From Oceanospirillaceae bacterium (lineage in GTDB: Bacteria; Pseudomonadota; Gammaproteobacteria; Pseudomonadales; Balneatricaceae), in assembly GCA_013215445.1 (NCBI GenBank), contig JABSRA010000040.1:1-43855 (forward strand): a stretch of 43,855 nt of DNA, written 5' to 3'. The notes beneath the pieces were generated by a model. The model ran no database searches and was not told the origin of the DNA. It was given only the letters and a program-made list of their open reading frames with translations. Each line of letters opens with the position of its first letter. The first letter of the stretch is position 1. Below, one piece after another: positions 34,919 through 42,246 of this stretch. Made by a program: the position numbers and the translations under genes.

Positions 34919-35581
34919 TTATAAAATACTGCAGACTTGTTCAAAGGAAAATCTCGGCAAGCGCTGATACAAGGATGATGTATCCGCATAGCCAATGTTG
35001 CAGAGGAAATTTGATTTCCAGCCGTTTTCAGAGAAAAACTCTTCATCTAAAATCGCGTTTGAGAATCCTGACATTGCCCCGATATCTAGCCCAAGAGAGC
35101 GTGCTGCTATCATTAAATAGCCACCTTGTAGGGTGGAATTGCGTAGGGCAGTCTCCAGCGCGTGCGCTTGCTTGGTCGCGAAATGTGGTCGACGATCTTC
35201 ATGGGGGAAAAGGTAAGGTAATTCGGTCCAAAAATCGGGATCATAGGCAATAATGGCGGTAACAGGTGCTCCCATCATCTTCTTAACGTTGGCCGGCTTT
35301 AGAGATTTCGCCAGACGCTCTTTACCTTCACCGCTGGTGACGAATACTATTCTAGCGGGACAACTGTTCATGCTAGTGGGACCAGCACTGGTGATCTCGT
35401 AAATTTTACGCAATTGTTGCTCAGTGACCTGTCTATCTGTCCAAGCGTAGTGAGACCTGGCCTCGGTTAAAATCAAATCGATAGAGGCGCTGTCCAGTTG
35501 CGATTTGTTAGCATGCATCTCCATGACCTTTTGCTGTGCTAATTGACGTGCCTGTTCAAGCTCTGGCGCGGGTATTGCCAT
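34919..35581 (-). CDS. Nitroreductase-family flavoenzyme, RutE-like
   Basis: A 220-residue FMN-dependent reductase that strongly resembles RutE (malonic semialdehyde reductase of the pyrimidine Rut pathway). Shared stretches include SAGPTSMNSCPARIVFV, KKMMGAPVTAIIAYDPDFW, LPYLFPHEDRRPHF and FLCNIGYADTSSLYQRLPRF. It has about 25 extra N-terminal residues rich in Gln/Ala. Start ATG is supported by AGAGGAG 6 nt upstream. No other rut genes are present. Next to a TRAP transporter, dioxygenase and matAB, it may reduce malonic semialdehyde or an unsaturated ring-cleavage product; that is inference. Confidence 0.85.
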   Translation of the reverse strand: MAIPAPELEQARQLAQQKVMEMHANKSQLDSASIDLILTEARSHYAWTDRQVTEQQLRKIYEITSAGPTSMNSCPARIVFVTSGEGKERLAKSLKPANVKKMMGAPVTAIIAYDPDFWTELPYLFPHEDRRPHFATKQAHALETALRNSTLQGGYLMIAARSLGLDIGAMSGFSNAILDEEFFSENGWKSNFLCNIGYADTSSLYQRLPRFSFEQVCSIL

Positions 35582-35773
35582 GTTTTACTCCTCTTTAGAA
35601 TTTACCCATCGAAACGGATAAGTATAAATCGTTAATCGTTGCTATTATTGACTGTGCAAGTCTCTGCTTGATCGGTAAAAACGGTTATCAGGGTACTAGC
35701 AATAATCATAATCTGGCTCGCTTATTAAGGATAATATTGGCCCTAGAAGGTTATTAATGCCGATTAATCCCAC

Positions 35774-36004
35774 CTAATTAAGAGAGTGCAGCGCTGAGTT
35801 AAGGTAAGTGCTAAACCATTTGATATTATTCAGGCTCATTGAGAGCACCCTAATGGTCTGATTTGCCAATTGGGATGAAGCGTAAACGCTGCTGATGGCA
35901 CCACCTTTATTAGCAGTACTCATTCTTGACCTTAAACACTGTTCTATTACACTAAAAGCCATTGATTCGCCACTGGCTCTACCTACCATTAAATTCATAC
36001 ACAC
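35774..36004 (-). CDS. Possible small protein, 76 aa (or 74 from second ATG)
   Basis: An open frame beginning MCMNLMVGRASGESMAFSVI with AAGGTG about 5-11 bases before the two candidate ATGs. No signal peptide or membrane helix, and nothing recognisable. Codon content is protein-like and the ribosome-binding site is fair, but it lies inside a promoter region and could be chance. Weak call. Confidence 0.3.
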   Translation of the reverse strand: MCMNLMVGRASGESMAFSVIEQCLRSRMSTANKGGAISSVYASSQLANQTIRVLSMSLNNIKWFSTYLNSALHSLN

Positions 36005-36047
36005 ACCTTAAAAGGTTTTTATTTTTGACGATTATTTATGATATAAT

Positions 36048-36060
36048 TCGATAATATCGA
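36048..36060. promoter_or_regulatory. 13-bp dyad upstream of the YciI-like gene (candidate GntR operator)
   Basis: TCGATAATATCGA, a perfect dyad about a central A. A one-mismatch version (TCGATATTATTGA) lies at 37981-37993 ahead of the FAH-family gene. The GntR-family gene between them is the obvious candidate to bind both. Confidence 0.55.
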
Positions 36061-36094
36061 TTTTATTTAACTTATGCAAGCAGGTAAATTAATT

Positions 36095-36481
36095 ATGTTA
36101 TCTTGGCAATCTTATAAATCACAAGCTAAAGCACGCGGTGCACTCGCACTTGAGCTCTATATTGTAGAATCAACAGGCCTTGGCAACGACGAGGCCATTC
36201 GTGACACACTTGCCGCCCACCTCGAATATCAACGGACCCTTGAGCTCTCTGGAAAACTCGCCTTTGCCGGCCCGGTTTCCGATCTAAGTGGGGAGAAAAT
36301 GCAGGGTAATGGGATGATTGTCTATCGTGCTGAGTCCTTCGAAGCAGCTAGAGTACTAGCGGAAGAGGATCCTATGCACATTGCAGGTGCACGTAGTTAT
36401 ACGTTGCGCCGCTGGCTAATTAACGAGGGATCACTCTCACTAAATGTCACACTTAGTGGTCAAACTGTCAGGTTGTTATAA
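36095..36481 (+). CDS. YciI-like (muconolactone-isomerase-fold) protein
   Basis: A 128-residue protein of the YciI/dimeric alpha-beta-barrel superfamily. Key stretches are LAAHLEYQRTLELSGKLAFAGP, GNGMIVYRAESFEAARVLAEE and DPMHIAGARSYTLRRW, the last being the family's DP(M)H segment. Members include chlorohydroquinone/muconolactone-type enzymes, but most have no known reaction. ATG 36095 is preferred (MLSWQSYKSQAKARGALALE is the usual start of this subgroup); ATG 36074 would add seven residues and has no ribosome-binding site. It is the first gene of the rightward arm, divergent from the RutE-like gene. Confidence 0.78.
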   Translation: MLSWQSYKSQAKARGALALELYIVESTGLGNDEAIRDTLAAHLEYQRTLELSGKLAFAGPVSDLSGEKMQGNGMIVYRAESFEAARVLAEEDPMHIAGARSYTLRRWLINEGSLSLNVTLSGQTVRLL

Positions 36482-36755
36482 GTATAAAAAGCAGATGCTG
36501 CAGTTAATGAGTGCTCATCCAGTTCAAGATGGGCACTAGTTAACACTGATCCAGCTTCATCTTAACCTTTATTTTTCTAGCGGTGGCGAGGCAGCATGAT
36601 GAAGACTAAGTCAGTGATGAATGAGATAAGGAAGGGGAAATCTTGTCTATAAAAATTCGCGTGTTAATATGGCTTGCACTTGCAGCTTTGTTTAATTTTT
36701 GATTAAGCTCAGCAACCATAAAAATACTAATAATAACTTAAAATAAAGTCATTAA

Positions 36756-37430
36756 ATGATGCCAAACCAACTAGATAGCGATAATAGTTCAATTACTAAC
36801 CAGACTTACCAGCGTATATATTCGATGATTATACAAGGTGAGTTAAAACCAGGTTCTAAACTAAAAATAGAAGAACTTCGCAAAATAATGGGCACAGGCG
36901 CCAGCCCGATCAGGGAGGCACTCAGCCTACTCACCTCTGAGCAATTGGTGAATCGAATTGATCAGCGAGGTTTCAGAGTTTCACACGTCAGTGCCGAAAG
37001 TTTTGCAGAGCTGCTTAAAACACGGTGCTGGTTAGAAGAGCGCGCTCTTAGAGAATCCATGGCCAGCCAAGACATGCAATGGGAAGAGCGGCTCTTGCTC
37101 GCCCACCATCGCCTCAAGCGTGAAGCGCGAATACTAGAGGAAACTGGGCTGATCAATCCAAATTGGGAACTCAGGCACAAAGAGTTTCATACCAGCCTAA
37201 TGTCAGGTTGTGGATCGTCACTATTAATTAAATTTTGCGACCAACTCTATGATCAGAATATCCGCTATCGCAATGCTGCTGGCTCAATTTCTTACTCCTC
37301 ACGTGATGTTGGGGGTGAACATGATTTAATTTTAAAACACGTATTAGATCGAAATGCCGATAAAGCGGTGGCCGAATTAGTCTCACATTATAAAAAAACC
37401 GGTGAGTTCCTAGCGCTACAGCTCAAATGA
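36756..37430 (+). CDS. GntR-family regulator with FCD (FadR-type) ligand domain
   Basis: A 224-residue regulator: N-terminal winged helix (YQRIYSMIIQGELKPGSKLK, then GTGASPIREALSLLTSEQLV) and an all-helical FCD domain with probable metal-binding His residues (HHRLKRE, HKEFHTSLMSGCGSS, HDLILKHVLDRN). FCD regulators respond to small organic acids. MatR of Rhizobium, which controls malonate genes, is a family member, so this protein may sense malonate or a ring-cleavage product. Two adjacent ATGs (36756, 36759) are possible starts. Shared 13-bp dyads at 36048 and 37981 flank it and are its best candidate targets. Confidence 0.88.
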   Translation: MMPNQLDSDNSSITNQTYQRIYSMIIQGELKPGSKLKIEELRKIMGTGASPIREALSLLTSEQLVNRIDQRGFRVSHVSAESFAELLKTRCWLEERALRESMASQDMQWEERLLLAHHRLKREARILEETGLINPNWELRHKEFHTSLMSGCGSSLLIKFCDQLYDQNIRYRNAAGSISYSSRDVGGEHDLILKHVLDRNADKAVAELVSHYKKTGEFLALQLK

Positions 37431-37708
37431 GTTTGCGCTGCAAAGCCCTGGGGAGAGTATCCAAGGTTAGCAATAATGATAACGTTGTTATTATCACTAA
37501 AAGTGTCTGTAACTCGATTTCGACGTTGATGGCTAATAGCTAAACTGAGCTAGATGCTAATCATTCACTGGCTTTAGTGCCACAATACAATCTCTGTCAG
37601 AGAGTCTATCTTTGCCACCCTCTATCTATACCCGCCTTTTTAGACGCGGCATTACCCTTGTATACCGCTTAAGCAGAAACTCCGCCTTTCTCTGCGAGTC
37701 TTCAGTGC

Positions 37709-37863
37709 TCAACGATCGCTCTTGAATACTCTATAAATCAAAGCTTTGTCAGCCAGCATCAGCATCGATGCATTATATTCCACGCCGTCATTTTTCTTTA
37801 CCAGAGCGGCTCCTTATGCCCTCTTGGCGAATAATCACGACGCTTAAGACCTAGTTTGTTATG
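37709..37863 (-). pseudogene. Possible degraded coding remnant
   Basis: Two overlapping minus-strand stretches in different frames read like protein: HNKLGLKRRDYSPRGHKE (from 37863) and AALVKKNDGVEYNASMLMLA (37810 down to a stop at 37709). One frameshift would join them. I do not recognise the family, and chance is possible. Confidence 0.2.
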
Positions 37864-37980
37864 GAGTGTTTGATTATCCTAAATCAATGATTATCACCCC
37901 CACTCCAGCGCTTTATTGACGGTTGAGTAAATAATACAACCGTCTTGAATAATTAATTAATTGGCATAAATGAATTATTA

Positions 37981-37993
37981 TCGATATTATTGA
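37981..37993. promoter_or_regulatory. 13-bp dyad upstream of the FAH-family gene
   Basis: TCGATATTATTGA, one mismatch from the dyad at 36048-36060. It lies 69 bases before the FAH-family start. ATAATAGCGATTAT nearby (about 38004) may be a further half-matching site. Confidence 0.5.
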
Positions 37994-38061
37994 GCTTGAC
38001 AAGATAATAGCGATTATTTACGATTGCATCATCATTAATAAATACAGCAGAGATTATAAAT

Positions 38062-38928
38062 ATGAGATTTGTGTCATTTTTACAAGATGGGGAACAGCGT
38101 ATTGGCTGTTCATTAGCTAACGGCATCGTCGATTTGTCTAAAGTAGACTCAGATATTCCAACAGATTTTGCTTTGTTAATAGCACAGGGGCCTGAAGCTC
38201 TCTCTCAAGCCCACGCAGCGGCACTTACTGCGGGCAGCGATACTTATGTGGATGCTAATGACATCACTTACCTCCCTCTGATCACTCGTCCACCCAAAAT
38301 AATTTGCATCGGCAGAAATTACGCGGCGCATGCTATAGAAGGTGGAGTAGAACCCCCTTCGTACCCGGAAATTTTCTATCGCGGATCTTCTTCACTGATA
38401 GGTCACAATCAGCCGATCATCAGACCACTGTGTTCTGACAAACTTGACTACGAAGCCGAGTTAGTCGCTATCATTGGTAAGCGTGGGCGTCATATCAGCA
38501 GGGAAAATGCCCTGGATTACATCGCTGGTTATTCTATTTTCAACGATGGCACTTTACGCGACTACCAGCGTCGCAGCTCGCAGTGGACGATTGGTAAAAA
38601 CTTCGATGATACGGGTGCATTCGGTCCTGAATTTGTTAGTGCCGATGAGCTGCCACCAGGTGCCAGTGGTCTTAGAATTCAGTCCAGATTAAATGGCCGC
38701 ATCATGCAAGATGCTAATACCAGTGATTTTATCTTCCCGATGGACGATTTAATTGCCAAGTTGAGTGAATGTATGACCTTAGAACCTGGTGATGTGATAG
38801 TCACAGGTACACCAGCCGGTGTTGGCTACGCTCGTACCCCGCCTGTCTACATGCAAGAAGGGGATGTTTGCGAAGTGGAAATAGAGGGAATCGGTACCCT
38901 CAAGAATCCAATCCTCAACGAAGTATAA
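38062..38928 (+). CDS. Fumarylacetoacetate hydrolase (FAH) family protein
   Basis: A 288-residue FAH-fold enzyme, metal-dependent, acting on acylpyruvates or beta-diketo acids by C-C hydrolysis, or by decarboxylation or isomerisation in some members. Metal ligands are Glu131, Glu133 (LDYEAELVAII) and Asp162 (SIFNDGTLRDYQ). The entry motif PPKIICIGRNYAAHAIEGG carries the family's HxxE-type pair, and TLEPGDVIVTGTPAGVGYAR is the C-terminal signature. In context it could process the ring-cleavage product made by the dioxygenase. The ribosome-binding site is weak. A hairpin at 38955-38977 follows, then matA. Confidence 0.87.
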   Translation: MRFVSFLQDGEQRIGCSLANGIVDLSKVDSDIPTDFALLIAQGPEALSQAHAAALTAGSDTYVDANDITYLPLITRPPKIICIGRNYAAHAIEGGVEPPSYPEIFYRGSSSLIGHNQPIIRPLCSDKLDYEAELVAIIGKRGRHISRENALDYIAGYSIFNDGTLRDYQRRSSQWTIGKNFDDTGAFGPEFVSADELPPGASGLRIQSRLNGRIMQDANTSDFIFPMDDLIAKLSECMTLEPGDVIVTGTPAGVGYARTPPVYMQEGDVCEVEIEGIGTLKNPILNEV

Positions 38929-38954
38929 CCTCAGAGTACAATCTAAGTTAATTC

Positions 38955-38977
38955 CCCCACCGGTCTCTATGGTGGGG
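38955..38977 (+). terminator. Hairpin between FAH gene and matA
   Basis: CCCCACC (38955-38961) pairs with GGTGGGG (38971-38977), 9-nt loop. No immediate T-run, so it may be a partial terminator or a processing site rather than the end of the unit; matA starts 88 bases later. Confidence 0.5.
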
Positions 38978-39065
38978 AAGTTATCGCTTATATTTGTTTT
39001 AATTGTAAAATATATATAATATTTGCTTGATGTTATAACCACCCTCAATCAGCAGGAGTATAGCG

Positions 39066-40391
39066 ATGAGCATAGGTTTACTCAGTGATTTGCTTTCGAG
39101 AGTTGCCGTGATCGGACGCAATTTAAATGCCGCTAGAAAACAACCAGAGATACCTCTGCTCACCTTGTGCCAAGAAATTCTCGACAGCCGAGGTGAAGCC
39201 ACAGGGTTGGCACATTCTCAGGAAGTCCTCCAGCGTTACTTTAGTCTGAGCGATAAGCAAAAGAGCGATTTCTTTTTATCGCTGCTCAATGAGTTCGGTG
39301 CGGACCAAGACGCCTTAGGCAAGGCGGTACAAGCCTGGCTAGATGATCCCAATGAAACCACGGCACGGGCACTGCACTTCATCGGCGAGCCGGTCAGTCA
39401 AAATCTACTGCGGCGCATGAACCAAGCACCCAACGCCACCCTTGCACTGGTTAATATGCGGGCCGATCTACTAAAATATACTGCTGACTCCCCCGAGCTA
39501 AAAAGCTTGGACAGCGATTTTTCGCATTTATTTAACTCCTGGTTTAATCGCGGCTTCCTCGAGCTTAAGCATATAGACTGGGAGACACCTGCCTCCATCT
39601 TAGAGAAAATTATCGCCTATGAAGCCGTGCATGAAATCGGCAGCTGGGATTCTCTGCGACAGCGAGTCGCCTCAAGTGATCGAAGATTATACGGTTATTT
39701 CCATCCGGCACTAGGTATAGAGCCGTTAATATTTGTAGAGGTGGCCCTCACCGATCACACACCCGGGGATATCAAGTCGATACTGGCTAATGATCGCGAG
39801 CAAATCCCCGCAGAGCAGGCTAATACCGCGGTATTTTACTCTATCTCCAATTGCCAAAAAGGCCTAAAAGGTATTTCTTTTGGTAACTTCTTAATCAAAC
39901 AAGTGGTGGAGAATTTGCGCCATGAATTTCCTAACTTAGATAACTTCGTCACTTTATCTCCGGTTCCTGGATTCAGAAGGTGGGCGATAAAACAGAGCAA
40001 AGCTGAGAACTCTACGCTCAGTGATGCTCAGTTCAAGCTCGTTGACGCACTGGAGCAAGCTGAAGATACTCAGGCCTTACTAGCACTTACCAATGACAAC
40101 AAGGCGTTATTAAAGCTAATTGCTCACTATCTAGTGGTCTCTCGCTCAGCCAGAGGTGGAGCCAGCGATCCGGTATCTCGTTTCCACTTGGGTAATGGTG
40201 CCAGATTAGAAAACATCCACTTACAAGGTGATAACTCCGAAAACGGACTCAAAAATTCATGGGGTTGCATGGTCAATTATCAGTACCAAGTTAAAGATAT
40301 TGAGAAAAATCATGAGGCCTATATTAACAACGATGTCATCATCGCCTCCAGCAAGGTAATGGGACTGCTTAAGACTAAATTCAGTGTTTAA
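39066..40391 (+). CDS. matA: Malonyl-CoA decarboxylase
   Basis: A 441-residue malonyl-CoA decarboxylase (malonyl-CoA to acetyl-CoA + CO2), similar in length to the bacterial MatA enzymes. The N-terminal half is helical. The GCN5-like catalytic half has FYSISNCQKGLKGISFGNFL, FVTLSPVPGFRRW and the catalytic-His region SRFHLGNGARLENIH, with family wording NSWGCMVNYQY near the end. AGGAG stands 7 nt before the ATG. It lies directly upstream of matB, and together they convert malonate to acetyl-CoA, as in the Rhizobium matABC system. Confidence 0.93.
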   Translation: MSIGLLSDLLSRVAVIGRNLNAARKQPEIPLLTLCQEILDSRGEATGLAHSQEVLQRYFSLSDKQKSDFFLSLLNEFGADQDALGKAVQAWLDDPNETTARALHFIGEPVSQNLLRRMNQAPNATLALVNMRADLLKYTADSPELKSLDSDFSHLFNSWFNRGFLELKHIDWETPASILEKIIAYEAVHEIGSWDSLRQRVASSDRRLYGYFHPALGIEPLIFVEVALTDHTPGDIKSILANDREQIPAEQANTAVFYSISNCQKGLKGISFGNFLIKQVVENLRHEFPNLDNFVTLSPVPGFRRWAIKQSKAENSTLSDAQFKLVDALEQAEDTQALLALTNDNKALLKLIAHYLVVSRSARGGASDPVSRFHLGNGARLENIHLQGDNSENGLKNSWGCMVNYQYQVKDIEKNHEAYINNDVIIASSKVMGLLKTKFSV

Positions 40392-40452
40392 ATCAGTGAA
40401 TAAAAGTTAAATCTCTGAATTAAAGTTAAATAACAATGTGAGGACAGACCAT

Positions 40453-41970
40453 ATGTACGAGGGAAATTATTTAGCACAGCGCTTAGCCGCAGCAGCAAGC
40501 GATAGTGGCGAGCGTATCTTTGCACACTTGGAGAACGGCACAGACTTAACTTATACTGATTTTTTTAATGGCGCGCAGCAATATGCCAATTTATTAATAG
40601 CGCTAGGCGTCAAGCCAAACGATCGCGTCGCCGTACAAGCCGACAAATCTATACAAATGCTCCAGCTCTACATTGGCACAGTACTGGCCGGTGGCGTATT
40701 TCTACCGCTCAACACCGCCTATACCGCTAGCGAAATTAGCTATTTTTTAGAAGATGCCCAGCCGCGGGTTTTCATCTGCGAAGAGTCTAGAGCGCCGGCA
40801 TTACAGCCGGTCGCCGATGCAGCGCAAGTGAATGTTCTCAAAACCCTGAATGCCGATGGCACGGGTAGTTTTGCCACTTTAGCTGAGGCCCAAGCGGTAA
40901 CCTTTGAGGCAGTGCCGCGCTCGGCAGATGCCCTCGCCGCTATTTTGTATACCTCGGGCACCACTGGTCGCTCTAAAGGTGCGATGTTATCTCACCGCAA
41001 CTTATGGTCTAACGCCAGCACATTGCGCGATACTTGGCACTTTACCGCACAAGACAAACTGATTCACGCCCTGCCAATTTTCCATACCCATGGACTCTTT
41101 GTCGCCATCAACGTGACACTCGCCACGGGTTCATCGTTGATATTCATGCAGGGCTTTAATATCGATCAGATAATGGCTGCTATGCCTAAAGCCACGGTAT
41201 TAATGGGCGTGCCGACCTTTTATGTGCGACTCTTAAAGCATGCGCAGATCGAGGCTGACTTCGTCAAAAACATGCGTTTGTTTATATCGGGTTCCGCCCC
41301 CCTACTGGCCGAGACCCACCAGAGTTGGAGCAAGTTAACCGGGCATGACATCCTCGAGCGCTATGGTATGACCGAAACTAACATGAACACCTCTAATCCC
41401 TATGCTGGCGATCGTCGCCCTGGAACAGTAGGTTTGCCGTTACCCGGTGTAGAAGTACGAGTTTGCGATGCACAAACAGAACAGCTATTGGCGTCAAATT
41501 GCATAGGTTCCATTGAAGTGCGCGGTCCCAATGTTTTTTCTGGTTACTGGAACATGCCAGAAAAAACCAGGGAAGAGTTGCGCGATAACGGTTTCTTTAT
41601 CACCGGTGACTTAGGTATTATCGACGATCAAGGTTATCTAAGTATCATCGGCCGCTCAAAAGACCTGATTATTACCGGTGGCTATAACGTCTATCCCAAA
41701 GAAATTGAAATTTTGCTCGACGATATTGATGGAGTACTTGAATCAGCCGTTATTGGTCTGCAACATGCTGATTTTGGGGAGTCGGTGACAGCTATTATCG
41801 TACGAAATCCTGATAGCCTAATCAGTGAAGATGCTATTAAAAACGCACTCCAGGGAAACTTAGCAAAATACAAGCAGCCTAAAAAAATATTCTTTATCGA
41901 TGAACTACCCAGAAATGCGATGGGTAAAGTACAGAAGAAAAACCTACGAGAAAGCTTCGACAATCAATAA
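40453..41970 (+). CDS. matB: Malonyl-CoA synthetase
   Basis: A 505-residue ANL-superfamily ligase that makes malonyl-CoA from malonate, CoA and ATP. It has P-loop YTSGTTGRSKG (about 166-176), A5 RYGMTETNMNTSNPY, A7 ITGDLGIIDDQGYLSI, A8 GRSKDLIITGGYNVYPKEIE and catalytic Lys492 (NAMGKVQKKNL). Pairing with matA makes malonate the likely substrate; close relatives also take methylmalonate. The frame begins at GTG 40438, but ATG 40453 with AGGA upstream is the better start. It is the last gene of the rightward arm and is followed by an intrinsic terminator. Confidence 0.91.
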   Translation: MYEGNYLAQRLAAAASDSGERIFAHLENGTDLTYTDFFNGAQQYANLLIALGVKPNDRVAVQADKSIQMLQLYIGTVLAGGVFLPLNTAYTASEISYFLEDAQPRVFICEESRAPALQPVADAAQVNVLKTLNADGTGSFATLAEAQAVTFEAVPRSADALAAILYTSGTTGRSKGAMLSHRNLWSNASTLRDTWHFTAQDKLIHALPIFHTHGLFVAINVTLATGSSLIFMQGFNIDQIMAAMPKATVLMGVPTFYVRLLKHAQIEADFVKNMRLFISGSAPLLAETHQSWSKLTGHDILERYGMTETNMNTSNPYAGDRRPGTVGLPLPGVEVRVCDAQTEQLLASNCIGSIEVRGPNVFSGYWNMPEKTREELRDNGFFITGDLGIIDDQGYLSIIGRSKDLIITGGYNVYPKEIEILLDDIDGVLESAVIGLQHADFGESVTAIIVRNPDSLISEDAIKNALQGNLAKYKQPKKIFFIDELPRNAMGKVQKKNLRESFDNQ

Positions 41971-42036
41971 ACCTCTTAGTATTATCCACGTTTACCACCT
42001 CAGTCTTCCCTCAGTCATTAAACCATCACTATTAAG

Positions 42037-42068
42037 CAGTACGATTAATCCATGACGTACTGTTTTTT
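42037..42068 (+). terminator. Intrinsic terminator after matB
   Basis: Stem CAGTACG (42037-42043) with CGTACTG (42056-42062), 12-nt loop, followed at once by six T residues. It marks the end of the rightward arm. The rest of 41971-42246 holds no gene. Confidence 0.85.
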
Positions 42069-42246
42069 AGGCTGGTTACCTATAGATCTTTCAAAGCTAG
42101 CAGCCAGTGAATAGTACCCAAGTACTTTGCTGCGAGTACAAACTACGATAAATATTTGTAAAATATCCAACACGGCTACTGGCTGTGAATGCGATGCACT
42201 AATGCTAAATTATTAGCCTTTAACATTAGCGCAGTATGCTATACCC

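Larger units (their letters stand above)
35582..36094. promoter_or_regulatory. Divergent control region of the catabolic island
   Basis: About 510 bases between the divergent RutE-like and YciI-like genes, holding the promoters of both arms. Features: a perfect 13-bp dyad at 36048-36060, a partial relative GATAATATTG at 35730-35739, and a doubtful 76-codon minus-strand frame at 35774-36004. Confidence 0.5.
37431..38061. other. 0.6-kb gap upstream of FAH gene, possible degraded gene
   Basis: No intact gene. A weak AT-rich inverted repeat (TGATAA / TTATCA) follows the GntR stop near 37475-37498 and could end that transcript. The stretch 37709-37863 looks like a decayed minus-strand gene. The right end (after about 37960) is AT-rich and holds the FAH-gene promoter and the 37981 dyad. 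Confidence 0.45.

Noticed and set aside
38779..39048. Minus-strand 89-codon frame across the FAH-matA junction
   Set aside because: It is antisense to the end of a motif-complete FAH gene and to a hairpin; no supporting ribosome-binding site.
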